Made by a program: the position numbers and the translations under genes
The notes under the pieces: generated by a model
Database searches by the model: none
Told to the model about the DNA's origin: nothing
Seen by the model: only the letters and a program-made list of their open reading frames with translations
Shown here: positions 20,357 to 29,894 of the stretch, one piece after another
How the letters are laid out: each line of letters starts with the position of its first letter
How positions within the stretch are numbered: position 1 is the stretch's first letter
From: Rhizobium sp. SL42
GTDB lineage: Bacteria; Pseudomonadota; Alphaproteobacteria; Rhizobiales; Rhizobiaceae
NCBI RefSeq assembly: GCF_021729845.1
Contig: NZ_CP063397.1
Location: forward strand, 2,184,001 to 2,248,000
Direction: 5' to 3'
Length of the DNA: 64,000 bases

Positions 20357-21610
20357 TCAGCCTCGGGGCGGCGGCCGTGTCACTGTGATGAAGTCCGTTC
20401 CGTCGCCGGTCTCCGTACCGAGGCCGATGTCCGAAATCGTGATCGAGGTGCCCTCGCTGAGCATGGTCTCGATCTTGGCGCGGATGTCGCCCGGGATCTC
20501 GATCCGTGCCAGTGCGGCTTCGGCGCTGAACACGGCCTGATCGTCTGCCGGTGTGACAATGCCGAGACGCTTCATGGCCGGCTTCGTCAGGTGGTTTTCC
20601 AACGTGACCGAACGCCATTCGGCCTTGCCCTTGTAGCGGTCGACGGAGGTTGCCTCGATGAAATGCGTGCCGAGCGCCAGTTCCGGCCTGGCAATCGAGA
20701 TAGGTGCCTCGAACAGCGGCTTGAATTGCTGCCGGATCATGATCTGGCCGGCTGGCGGCGGTCCCTTGCCTGCAGACTGGTAAAGCGCGGCGAGGAAGCT
20801 CTTCGACAGGATGGTGTCACTCTTTTCGATGGATTTCCAGCGCTTGTAGCCCTTGATCGCGGCAATGGTCTTGGAGCCCAGCAGTCCGTCGGCAACGCCC
20901 ACGTCAAAGCCGAGATCGGCCAGCAGATGCTGTACGTCGAGGATCTGTTCGCGCTCGCTGCGCCGGGTAATGAGAATTCGCAGTGCCGGTTCTTCGTCCT
21001 CGAGAACCAGCGAGGCCGACGCGCCGGCTTTGGGAGGCAGTTGGTTCATTGCCACTTCGACCGGCTTCAGCGATGCGTCAATCGTTGTCGGACGCAGTTG
21101 AACATCCGAGAGCAACTGGCCGTCCTCAACCGGAATGCGTGGCACGAAGAGCGTCGCATGCGACAGCGTGCGCGGCGTCACAGGATCATCGGTGATGATC
21201 ACATGCGCGCCACGTTCGGTCATGGAAAACAGTGATTTGGCAAATCCGTTCGGCAGGCGCACGCAGCCATGCGAGGCCGGATAATTCGGCACCTTGCCTT
21301 CGTGCAGCGCGATGCCGGACCATGTCAGTCGCTGCATGAAGGGCATCGGTGCGTTCGAATAGAGATTGGACTCGTGATACTTGCGCTTTTCCAGGATCGA
21401 GAACACGCCCGATGGCGTGGTGTGCCCGGCCTTGCCGGTCGAGACCCTGGACGTCGCCACGATCTGGTCACCGTCATAGACGGTCAGCGTCTGGTCTGTC
21501 TTCGAAACATAGATCTGCAGCGGTGCCGACCCATTGGCATGACTTGGCGAGACAAGTGCCGTGCTGGCGGCAAGACAGAGACCGAAGGCGAGGGCAAAAC
21601 GCTGGAACAT
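20357..21610 (-). CDS. L,D-transpeptidase (YkuD family) with peptidoglycan-binding domain
   Basis: Probable periplasmic enzyme that makes 3-3 peptidoglycan cross-links or attaches proteins to the wall. The ATG at 21610 gives a clear signal peptide (hydrophobic residues 4-22, cleavage after SPSHA). The YkuD catalytic motif appears as ALHEG (His103) and SHGCVRLP with catalytic Cys116. A peptidoglycan-binding-1-like repeat (LADLGFDVGVADGLLGSKT) lies around residues 230-260. It converges with dnaE, whose stop is three bases away. A TTG start seven codons upstream is possible. Confidence 0.9.
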   Translation of the reverse strand: MFQRFALAFGLCLAASTALVSPSHANGSAPLQIYVSKTDQTLTVYDGDQIVATSRVSTGKAGHTTPSGVFSILEKRKYHESNLYSNAPMPFMQRLTWSGIALHEGKVPNYPASHGCVRLPNGFAKSLFSMTERGAHVIITDDPVTPRTLSHATLFVPRIPVEDGQLLSDVQLRPTTIDASLKPVEVAMNQLPPKAGASASLVLEDEEPALRILITRRSEREQILDVQHLLADLGFDVGVADGLLGSKTIAAIKGYKRWKSIEKSDTILSKSFLAALYQSAGKGPPPAGQIMIRQQFKPLFEAPISIARPELALGTHFIEATSVDRYKGKAEWRSVTLENHLTKPAMKRLGIVTPADDQAVFSAEAALARIEIPGDIRAKIETMLSEGTSITISDIGLGTETGDGTDFITVTRPPPRG

Positions 21611-21762
21611 GGACCGACCGTTGATACGCAATACTGGGTTGGCGGCGATCCTAGGACGCGAAGTTTAAGAAAGCTTTTGTCTGAGCTGTGTGATCGGCGC
21701 GAACACGTGACTGTGAACTGTGCCAAGGCGATATCCACAGGGCGGATTTGACACGTCTCGTC

Positions 21763-22563
21763 TCAGGCCGAACGCGCGCCCCTTGGCCGAAGCTGCGGCG
21801 AGGCAAGCGCCAGTAGCAGCGCGGCAAGCGGAAGGGAAAAGCCATAACCCAGATGCTTGAAACCCAATGCACCGACGAGACCGCCGAGAAAAAACATCGT
21901 GACGATGGGCACCAGCACCCCGAGTTTCTTTCCGTCGGCCGTCACGGGCGCATGTTGCGCCAGCCGCGCAGCCCTCCTGTAGCCGAGCTTACCGAGTTCG
22001 ATGCCGATATCGGTGACCATGCCGGTCAGGTGGGTCGTGCGGATGCGGGCACCGGAAATCTTGGTGATGGTGGCGTTCTGCAGGCCCATGATGAAGCACA
22101 GCAGCGGCCCGGTCGAAATCGCCATGATCGGCGCATGTGGCAGAAAGGCGCCGATTGCACCGAAGACAATCAGCAGGCCGGATTCCAGCGCCAGCGGATA
22201 GGCATATTGCTGGTGTCGTCGATGACGCCTTGCCCAGTTGATCAGGATCGCCGAACAGGCAGCGCCGGTCGTGAAAAATACCAGTGCCGCAAGACCGACG
22301 CCCACGAGCCCGACAAGCCCAAGCGCAAGATTGTCTGCGATCGACGAAACGATGCCGGTCATATGCGAGGTGTATTGGCCGATCGCCAGAAAGCCGCCTG
22401 CATTGATCGCGCCGGCAACGAAGGACAGAACCATGCCGAGCATGATGTCATTCGGCGCGTTGCGCCGATGCGAAGCCGCCATGCGAAAGATCCTCAGCGA
22501 CTTGCGTCGTGCGAATGTGCGGCGTTGCACCTTTGTCTTCTGGCTTTCCGATAGGGTATGCAT
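21763..22563 (-). CDS. DUF1275 (YoaK) family membrane protein
   Basis: Integral membrane protein of unknown function with about six hydrophobic segments. It shows the family pattern GAINAGGFLAIGQYTSHMTG in the first helix pair and ARIRTTHLTGMVTDIGIELG in the middle. The basic N-terminus of about 30 residues precedes the first helix. ATG 22563 is used because AGGACAAGG sits upstream; a shorter start at 22482 is possible. It follows dinB on the same strand with a gap of about 80 bases. Confidence 0.85.
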   Translation of the reverse strand: MHTLSESQKTKVQRRTFARRKSLRIFRMAASHRRNAPNDIMLGMVLSFVAGAINAGGFLAIGQYTSHMTGIVSSIADNLALGLVGLVGVGLAALVFFTTGAACSAILINWARRHRRHQQYAYPLALESGLLIVFGAIGAFLPHAPIMAISTGPLLCFIMGLQNATITKISGARIRTTHLTGMVTDIGIELGKLGYRRAARLAQHAPVTADGKKLGVLVPIVTMFFLGGLVGALGFKHLGYGFSLPLAALLLALASPQLRPRGARSA

Positions 22564-22643
22564 TGCCTTGTCCTGAGAACCAATTTGCCGCTTCAATCCG
22601 CGAAACGGACCGCTGCAGCTATCTCGCCTTCACCGCAAGCGCG

Positions 22644-23930
22644 CTAGGAGCGTTTGGCGGGAAAGGTATAGCCGGTCTGCACGGTACCCTTGCCGAACTT
22701 GTCGCGCAATTTGTCCATTGCGGCCTCCGCGGCTGCCCGTCTCGATGCCTGTTCGTCGACCAGGTCAGGCGGATCGGCGACTGAAGGATCCTTGAGATCG
22801 GAGACGCCGATACCGATCAGGCGAAAGCGTGTGCCATCGGTCTCCTTCTCGAGCAGGGACAAGCCCGTGCGGAAAATCCGGTCCGCCAGTTGCGTCGGAT
22901 CGTCCAGCTTGCGGTTGCGCGTTCGTGTCTTGAAATCCGCGGTTTTCAGTTTGAGGACGACGGTTTGTCCGGCGATGCCGTGGCGTTTCAGTCGCCATGC
23001 CACCTTTTCCGACATCTCCCTCAGATGTTTGGTCAGCTCATCCGCCCGGCTGGTATCCTCGAAAAACGTCGTTTCCGCCGAAACGCTCTTGGCAGCCTCA
23101 TTGGCATGCACCTCGCGATCGTCGATCCCGCGCGACAACCGCGAGAGCCGCTGTCCCATGACGCCGTAGCGCCGCATCAGATCGGTTTCATCCATGGTCT
23201 GCAATTGGCCGATACTGCGAATGCCGTCCTGCGCCAAGGTGGCCGCCAGGGCCTTGCCGACCCCCCAGATCATCGTCACCGGCTTGTCCGCCAGAAACCG
23301 CAAGGCCTCTTCCTCGCCGATAACCGAAAAACCACGCGGTTTCTGCAGGTCGGACGCTACCTTTGCCAGAAACTTGCAGTAGGACAGCCCGACCGAGATC
23401 GTGATGCCGATTTCATGCTCCACCCGCCGCGCAAACCGTGCCAGCACCATGGCCGGTGGCTCGTGATGCAGCAGCTCGGTCCCCTTGAGCTCGAGAAAAG
23501 CCTCGTCGATCGAGATCGGCTGCACCAGCGGCGTCAGTTCCTCCATCAGAGCCCGCACCTCGCGGCCGACACGCACATATTTTTCCATGTCCGGCCGAAT
23601 CACCACGGCCTGCGGACAGGCTTCCAGCGCCTTGAACATCGGCATCGCGGAACGCACGCCATGAATACGCGCGACATAACATGCCGTCGAGACCACGCCA
23701 CGTTTGCCGCCGCCGATGATCACCGGCTTGTCGATCAGGTCCGGATTGTCACGTTTCTCGATCGACGCATAAAAGGCATCGCAGTCGACATGGGCAAGGG
23801 TCAGGCGGCGAAGTTCCGAGTGATAGACCAGCCTCGGACTTCCGCAGGCATGGCATCGCTTGCGGCCATCAGGCTGCCCCTTGAGGCAGTCACGGCAAAA
23901 GCCTGGAAACTGTGGTTCGGTGCGCGTCAT
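22644..23930 (-). CDS. dinB: DNA polymerase IV
   Basis: Y-family translesion polymerase. Catalytic residues are visible in [20 protein letters not shown] and [13 protein letters not shown], and a little-finger domain follows. The first about 35 residues before the polymerase core contain two CxxC pairs (FCRDCLKG and CHACGSP), a zinc-ribbon-like extension absent from E. coli DinB. The ATG at 23930 is chosen; an ATG ten codons upstream at 23960 is also open. A LexA box (23936-23950) lies immediately before the start, so it should be SOS-induced. Confidence 0.95.
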   Translation of the reverse strand: MTRTEPQFPGFCRDCLKGQPDGRKRCHACGSPRLVYHSELRRLTLAHVDCDAFYASIEKRDNPDLIDKPVIIGGGKRGVVSTACYVARIHGVRSAMPMFKALEACPQAVVIRPDMEKYVRVGREVRALMEELTPLVQPISIDEAFLELKGTELLHHEPPAMVLARFARRVEHEIGITISVGLSYCKFLAKVASDLQKPRGFSVIGEEEALRFLADKPVTMIWGVGKALAATLAQDGIRSIGQLQTMDETDLMRRYGVMGQRLSRLSRGIDDREVHANEAAKSVSAETTFFEDTSRADELTKHLREMSEKVAWRLKRHGIAGQTVVLKLKTADFKTRTRNRKLDDPTQLADRIFRTGLSLLEKETDGTRFRLIGIGVSDLKDPSVADPPDLVDEQASRRAAAEAAMDKLRDKFGKGTVQTGYTFPAKRS

Positions 23931-23935
23931 GACAG

Positions 23936-23950
23936 GAACAAAAATTGAAC
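23936..23950 (-). promoter_or_regulatory. LexA (SOS) box at dinB
   Basis: GAAC-N7-GAAC on the plus strand (GTTC-N7-GTTC reading toward dinB) ends six bases upstream of the chosen dinB ATG. A possible promoter upstream is TTGTAA and TAATGT on the minus strand, which would place the box just downstream of the transcription start. Motif and gene function agree, which makes a chance match unlikely. Confidence 0.8.
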
Positions 23951-24049
23951 ATCGCCACATTAGCGGATGTATTCTGCCTTACAAGCCATGATCAGAGCCG
24001 AATCCAGGCCGCCCACTCTTTTCGTTCGGATTGCAGGTGCCGACCCGCC

Positions 24050-24685
24050 TCAGGTGCCGAAATGCGTGGTGATCATGGTCTTCGCCTCGATCCAGTCGGC
24101 CGCCTTTCGCACAGGGGCCGGGGGCAGAGGAGCATAGGTGTGTATCTCGACCGGCGGCGGCATATAGACGAGCAGGCAGGCGGGGACATGTTCGCCGACC
24201 GAATGCAGGTTATGCGCCATGTCATCGACAAAGGCGACCGGCAGAGACCTGTCCGCATGTAGTGCCGCCACCAATGGCCCCTTGGCTTCGTCGGCGGCGA
24301 TCAGCGGATAGCGCAGTGTCAGCTGGTCGAGCAGCCGGCGACGCGCGTCCACGTGCCGTGGCGGCATCGCTGTGAGGAAAACCAGGTCCGCCGCGCCGGC
24401 CAGGCTATGCAGGACCTCGACCGCCTCGGCAAACGGCGTCTGCCAGCTTTCCTGGGCCATGAAGAACTCATCGATCAGCGACTGGACGGCCGGCGCGTCC
24501 AGAACGGTTTCGTCGAGGCTTGAGACGATGTTCCCGGTGAGTTTGAATGACCGGGGGATGAGGCGATGGCCACAGCTTTCGAGAAAGGCGGCGAATGGCG
24601 TCGCAAATTGTAGCACCACGTCATCGACATCGCAGACGATCAGTGGTTTATCGGTGAGGCGGATAGTGCCGATGCCGGCTGCCAT
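24050..24685 (-). CDS. HAD-superfamily hydrolase-like protein
   Basis: A 211-residue protein with the haloacid-dehalogenase signature: motif I CDVDDVVLQF near residue 18 (nucleophile aspartate), motif II threonine in VFLTAMPP, and motif IV acidic pair in VAFVDDMAHN. The likely role is a small-molecule phosphatase; the substrate cannot be told. Its ATG overlaps the stop of the DUF3572 gene (ATGA), so the two are coupled. Confidence 0.8.
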   Translation of the reverse strand: MAAGIGTIRLTDKPLIVCDVDDVVLQFATPFAAFLESCGHRLIPRSFKLTGNIVSSLDETVLDAPAVQSLIDEFFMAQESWQTPFAEAVEVLHSLAGAADLVFLTAMPPRHVDARRRLLDQLTLRYPLIAADEAKGPLVAALHADRSLPVAFVDDMAHNLHSVGEHVPACLLVYMPPPVEIHTYAPLPPAPVRKAADWIEAKTMITTHFGT

Positions 24686-24978
24686 CAGATTTCGCCGGAA
24701 TCAAGGGTTGGTTGCGAATAGCGCTGCGCAGCGGCCATGACTGTTTCTGGCTTCGTCCCGGTCGCCGTGCAAAACGCCATCAGCGTCGGTTCATGCGCCA
24801 TCAGGAAATCCAGCATGCCGGCGAGGAAGCCGGGATCATTGACCGCCTGGCGCATCTGGTCCGGCCGCACGCCGGAAAGCGCCAGAAAACGAGAGAGCAT
24901 GTCGGGCTCGCTTGCGAGCCAGCCGAGAACAGCCACCGCTGTTGCTTCGGCTTCCTGGTGTATATGCCTGTTTTCCAT
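24685..24978 (-). CDS. DUF3572 family protein
   Basis: Small acidic protein of 97 residues and unknown function, seen mainly in alphaproteobacteria. It begins MENRHIHQEAEATAVAVLGW and contains the pattern FLALSGVRPDQMRQA and MAFCTATGTKPETVMAAAQ. The ATG at 24978 has an AGGAAAAG site upstream. It diverges from divK, with a 136-base shared intergenic region, and is coupled to the downstream HAD gene. Confidence 0.82.
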   Translation of the reverse strand: MENRHIHQEAEATAVAVLGWLASEPDMLSRFLALSGVRPDQMRQAVNDPGFLAGMLDFLMAHEPTLMAFCTATGTKPETVMAAAQRYSQPTLDSGEI

Positions 24979-25114
24979 CAAGTCTTTTCCTGTCTGCCTG
25001 TCGAATTACCGATTTCGAAACCAAATAGCACTACCTTGCGTGATGACGGAAGATGCAACCCGCCGCCGGATCTCGCGTTTAGATCTGTTAGGTGCGGGAT
25101 AAGGGACCGGGTGA

Positions 25115-25486
25115 ATGCCGAAAAAGGTAATGATTGTTGAAGACAATGAGCTGAATATGAAGCTCTTCCGCGATCTTATCGAGGCCTCCGGCTACGAGAC
25201 GGTGCAGACCCGCAATGGCATGGAAGCGATGGATCTGGCGCGCCGCCACAAGCCCGATCTGATTCTCATGGACATTCAGTTGCCGGAAGTCTCCGGTCTT
25301 GAAGTGACGAAGTGGCTGAAGGAAGATCCTGATCTGCATGTGATCCCGGTCATTGCGGTCACGGCCTTTGCCATGAAAGGTGACGAGGAGCGCATCCGCC
25401 AGGGAGGATGCGAGGCCTATGTCTCCAAGCCGATCTCGGTGCCGAAGTTCATCGAAACCATCAAGACCTATCTCGGGGACGCGTAA
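25115..25486 (+). CDS. divK: Cell-cycle response regulator DivK
   Basis: Single-domain response regulator (123 residues) of the alphaproteobacterial polarity and cell-cycle network; phosphorylated by DivJ and dephosphorylated by PleC in Caulobacter. The phospho-acceptor is Asp53 in [13 protein letters not shown], with the acidic pair in IVEDNE and the conserved lysine in YVSKPISV. There is no output domain. pleD starts 11 bases downstream, the conserved divK-pleD pairing. Confidence 0.95.
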   Translation: MPKKVMIVEDNELNMKLFRDLIEASGYETVQTRNGMEAMDLARRHKPDLILMDIQLPEVSGLEVTKWLKEDPDLHVIPVIAVTAFAMKGDEERIRQGGCEAYVSKPISVPKFIETIKTYLGDA

Positions 25487-25497
25487 GGAAACCAGCC

Positions 25498-26869
<1,372 letters not shown>

Positions 26870-26871
<2 letters not shown>

Positions 26872-26888
26872 GCCGGCGGCCTCGGCTC
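26870..26888 (+). terminator. Weak hairpin at the end of pleD
   Basis: GAGCCG and CGGCTC form a 6-bp stem with a seven-base loop overlapping the pleD stop, followed by TAAAATT. The U-tract is poor, so it is at most a weak terminator. Confidence 0.4.
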
Positions 26889-27370
26889 TAAAATTCCACC
26901 ACTAAAATCAGGGTGTTGCGTTGGCCTTGTCGGTTGATAACAATGCGATTGTTCACAGCTTTGTGGTCTGCATTCCAAGTGAGCATACATTCCTAATGCT
27001 GATGTGATTTTGAGCAGTTACAAAACCGACCTTCTGACGGCCGGCAACTATTAATTTCCTCATAGTGTCCTTCACGACACACTCTGGCGCGTGCTGCGCA
27101 ATGATCCAGTTCGGCAATATTTCAAATTTTTGCGCGTATACGGCCGCCCGGGATTGGGTCGGTGCTACCTGTCGTGATTTTTGAGGGATTTGACTGAGAT
27201 GTACTTGGAGAAATCTTGGTCAAGTCCAAGTAGAAAAATCGCCTTCATTGTCTCTCGAGGCGTTTATGCACAATCATTGATAGTTAATTTAACCATAATT
27301 GAATCGCTGACTGTCTCGCAGTTAATAAAGTGTTGATTTTTTTCTCCAGTTGAGTGATTTTCACTGTGTG
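26889..27370. other. AT-rich non-coding gap after pleD
   Basis: About 480 bases with visibly lower GC than the surroundings and no credible gene. One clear hairpin lies at 27202-27232 (TACTTGGA and TCCAAGTA arms with an inner CTTG/CAAG pairing). Runs such as TTAATTTAACC near 27285 resemble half CtrA sites but are not good matches. Confidence 0.5.
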
Positions 27371-27376
27371 GAACAA

Positions 27377-27550
27377 AACCTCTCAAAGAGGTTCTTGATA
27401 CCCCATGATGCTCAGGTCCGCCGCATCTCCTGGGTCGTGGGGTCGGTCGGTTGGTATGCAACGTCCAAAACGGTTCCTCGTGCCGTGTTTGCGTACCGAC
27501 CGACCCCCTAATTGAAAAACACCGGTCTCCGAAAGGAGGCCGGTGTTTTT
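27377..27550 (+). ncRNA. Candidate structured non-coding RNA between pleD and rpmG
   Basis: Four strong inverted repeats follow one another. H1 is AACCTCT/AGAGGTT (27377-27393). H2 is 27400-27443, with ACCCCA/TGGGGT and CTCAGG/CCTGGG. H3 is 27439-27507, with a 10-bp arm GGGGTCGGTC/GACCGACCCC plus a 9-bp arm GGTATGCAA/TTGCGTACC. H4 is a 16-bp terminator with a GAAA loop (27515-27550). H2 and H3 share 27439-27443 and exclude each other. The plus strand is chosen for the U-tract after H4, but no convincing promoter was found and the minus strand cannot be excluded. The family was not recognised. Confidence 0.55.
27515..27550. terminator. Strong, symmetric intrinsic terminator with GAAA tetraloop
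   Basis: A 16-bp stem (AAAAACACCGGTCTCC and its partner, one G-U pair) closed by a GAAA tetraloop, with T5 on the right and A5 on the left, so it can work in both directions. It would end the candidate RNA or pleD read-through. Confidence 0.9.
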
Positions 27551-27605
27551 CGTTTCACGGGATCGCGTTGAACCGATGTACGCCCTTGAGCAGCAGCACA
27601 AAATG

Positions 27606-27639
27606 AAAAAGGCGCGTCACTCGCGTGACACGCCTTTTT
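27606..27639. terminator. Bidirectional terminator downstream of rpmG
   Basis: AAAAAGGCGCGTCAC and GTGACACGCCTTTTT arms (one mismatch) around a TCGC loop, with A5 and T5 flanks. It lies 19 bases past the rpmG stop and serves as its terminator; it also insulates the region to the left. Confidence 0.88.
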
Positions 27640-27658
27640 GATAGGAAGAGATCAGGGA

Positions 27659-27826
27659 TTACTTGATCTTGGTTTCCTTGAACTCGACGTGCTTGCGCGC
27701 GATCGGGTCATACTTCGTCTTGTTCATCTTATCCGTCATCGTACGGCTGTTCTTCGTGGTAACGTAGAAGAAACCCGTGTCGGCCGTCGACAGAAGCTTG
27801 ATCTTGATGGTTGTAGCCTTGGCCAT
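27659..27826 (-). CDS. rpmG: 50S ribosomal protein L33
   Basis: Large-subunit ribosomal protein of 55 residues. The translation begins [20 protein letters not shown], continues [20 protein letters not shown] and ends [10 protein letters not shown], the L33 pattern. It has no cysteines, so it is the zinc-independent form. A ribosome site (GAGGCAGGACG) precedes the ATG, and a terminator follows at 27606-27639. In S. meliloti-type genomes rpmG also follows divK-pleD. Confidence 0.96.
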   Translation of the reverse strand: MAKATTIKIKLLSTADTGFFYVTTKNSRTMTDKMNKTKYDPIARKHVEFKETKIK

Positions 27827-27922
27827 GGTCGTCCTGCCTCTAATAAACTAAGCCGTGGACGACTGAACGAGGCCCCCGGCAAATCTGGCGCGAAACTACA
27901 AATCGCGCCCGAAAAGTCAAGT

Positions 27923-29101
27923 CTATTTCGGGCTAAAAAGCCAACGCCCCAGGGAAACAACCACATAGAGGGCAAAGAAACCCGCTATTGCCCAGGCAAA
28001 ACCGTCATTGCCGGAGATATCGATCGCCGCGCCGATTGCCTGTGGACCGGCGACTGTCCCGACCGCATAGCAGAAAACGAAGGCGGCATTGGCCGCCGCA
28101 AGGTCGGCACCGGTGAGTCGCGATCCGAGATGGCTGAGGCCGATCGTGTAGAGCCCGGAGACACTGCCACCCCAAAACAGCAGCACCACGGCCATCAATT
28201 GCCAGTTCGACGACAGCCAGGGCAGCGCGAGCGACCCGGCAAGGCCGATCATGGCCAGCGCTGACAGCAGCAGCCGACGGTCCTTCATCCGGTCGGACAG
28301 AAGACCGAGCGGGATCTGGAACACCATGTTGCCGATACCCATGACGGTCAGCAGCAGTGCTGCCTGTGTCTCACTGAAGCCGGTGCGGGTGGCGTAGATC
28401 GGAAAGAGGGACAGGCCGCCTGCCTCGACCGCGCCAAAGACGAACACGGCGACGGTCGCGCTTGGGACCAGGAAGACATAGCGCAGGAAATGCCGTTCCG
28501 GTTTTTCGTCCAGCACCGGGCTTTCATTGCGGGCGATATATATCGGTATCGCCGCAGCCAGGATGGCAATCGCGCCGATCAGGAACGGCAGCAGACCTTC
28601 GCTGCCGATGACGGAGAAGAGCAGGGGGCCGGATGCAAAGCCCACCGCAAGGACTGTGGCATAAATTCCGAGCACGAGCCCACGGCGCCTCTGTGGGGCG
28701 GCGGCATTGATCCAGAATTCTGACAGGATGAACAGTGTCGTGGTCGTGCCGTGAAAGACCAGTCGCAGTGGGAACCACATCCAGAACTGTTCGGCATAAT
28801 AGAAGCCGACTGCGCTGATCGCAGCCAGCACGACGGCCCAGAGCATGGTGCGCGCGACGCCGAAGGCATGCGCCATCTTGGTGGAAATCGGCGCGGCAAT
28901 CATCGCGGCGATGCCGGCCATCGCCGAATTGAAGCCGATCAGCGTCGACGAGATGCCGCGTTTTTCCAGGATGATGCTGAGCAACGGAAGGCCGAGGCCG
29001 ATGGCAATGCCGACAGCCGAAATCGCCGAGATGGCCGCAACCAGCGACGGCCAGTGGATATCGTCGCGGTGGCCGTTGAGGCCGTTGCTCGGCTCAGACA
29101 T
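27923..29101 (-). CDS. MFS transporter
   Basis: Major-facilitator-type membrane protein of 392 residues with about 12 hydrophobic helices. A glycine-rich first half (IGLGLPLLSIILEKRG, GFNSAMAGIAAMIAAPIST) and the inter-domain motif LGLLSDRMKDRR support the family. The substrate cannot be predicted. The frame is open 61 codons further upstream, but ATG 29101 behind a GGGGG stretch begins at the expected place (MSEPSNGLNG) before the first helix. Confidence 0.88.
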   Translation of the reverse strand: MSEPSNGLNGHRDDIHWPSLVAAISAISAVGIAIGLGLPLLSIILEKRGISSTLIGFNSAMAGIAAMIAAPISTKMAHAFGVARTMLWAVVLAAISAVGFYYAEQFWMWFPLRLVFHGTTTTLFILSEFWINAAAPQRRRGLVLGIYATVLAVGFASGPLLFSVIGSEGLLPFLIGAIAILAAAIPIYIARNESPVLDEKPERHFLRYVFLVPSATVAVFVFGAVEAGGLSLFPIYATRTGFSETQAALLLTVMGIGNMVFQIPLGLLSDRMKDRRLLLSALAMIGLAGSLALPWLSSNWQLMAVVLLFWGGSVSGLYTIGLSHLGSRLTGADLAAANAAFVFCYAVGTVAGPQAIGAAIDISGNDGFAWAIAGFFALYVVVSLGRWLFSPK

Positions 29102-29385
29102 GCAATGCCCCCAGGCCACAGCAAAACACTGCGCCGCAGGTGCAAGAAGGAATGTCGAGCCTGCGCAACAGGAAAACGGGCATGTCGAATGGCATTGGTG
29201 CTTATCTATCTCCGAGGATGTCCATAAGGACTGCGGCATGTTCAGATCGCAAATAGTGCGCAAGTCAAGTGGCCGTGTCGCCAACCGGCAAGACGAATCG
29301 GCTTGAGATCGCGGCCAGTTCTGTTTCTATCGATAAACACGGGCATAAGGTTGAAGCTATTGTGACGATACCGGCGCTTTGGCCA

Positions 29386-29868
29386 TCATTCGTCGGGTGC
29401 CGGAAGGGGAGTCTCGACCTCGTCCTCGCGGCCGCTGAATCCGTGCATCCTCAGCGCCCATTGCAGGCCGACGACACCGCCCTTGATCGGCTGCAGGCTG
29501 AGCAGCGAGGCAATCACCCCGATCGGGGCCCAGATGGCAAAATGCACCCAGCCGGGCGCAGGGAAGGCAAGGTCGGTCAGCATGAACCCGCCGACGAGCA
29601 CATGGCCGAGCACCAGGATTACCAGATAGGCCGGCAGGTCGTCGGCACGATGGTGATGATAGGCTTCGCCACATGACGCGCAATTGTCGACGACTTTGAG
29701 ATAGTTGCGAAACAGCTTCCCCGAGCCGCAGGCGGGGCAACTGTTCAGCATGCCGCGCTTGATCGAGCGCCCGAGCGGACGCTCGACCTGGGCGCCACCG
29801 CCGAATGTGGCCACGCCATCCCCGCGGTTCGTATCCATATGGTTCCCACCCATCCGGTTTGCAGTCAT
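29386..29868 (-). CDS. DUF983 family protein
   Basis: A 160-residue protein with a zinc-ribbon-like pair of CxxC motifs (CPACGSGKLF and CASCGEAYHHHRADD) and two C-terminal membrane helices. This is the DUF983 family, linked by some authors to cytochrome oxidase assembly because it occurs near cta genes; no such genes are here. ATG 29868 has GGAG nine bases upstream; a GTG at 29898 overlapping the rnr stop would add ten residues. It is the last gene of the topA-rnr operon. Confidence 0.85.
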   Translation of the reverse strand: MTANRMGGNHMDTNRGDGVATFGGGAQVERPLGRSIKRGMLNSCPACGSGKLFRNYLKVVDNCASCGEAYHHHRADDLPAYLVILVLGHVLVGGFMLTDLAFPAPGWVHFAIWAPIGVIASLLSLQPIKGGVVGLQWALRMHGFSGREDEVETPLPAPDE

Positions 29869-29894
29869 GTCCGTCATCTCCGTGGTGACAGTTC

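Noticed and set aside
27275..27335. CtrA-like motifs (TTAA-N7-TTAA)
   Set aside because: Only imperfect matches (for example TTAA-N7-TGAA and TTAA-N7-TTGA) in an AT-rich stretch where chance matches are expected.
27264..27601. Two minus-strand ORFs across the structured RNA region
   Set aside because: No ribosome sites, translations full of Arg/His/Ser, and they run through perfect hairpins that explain the sequence better.
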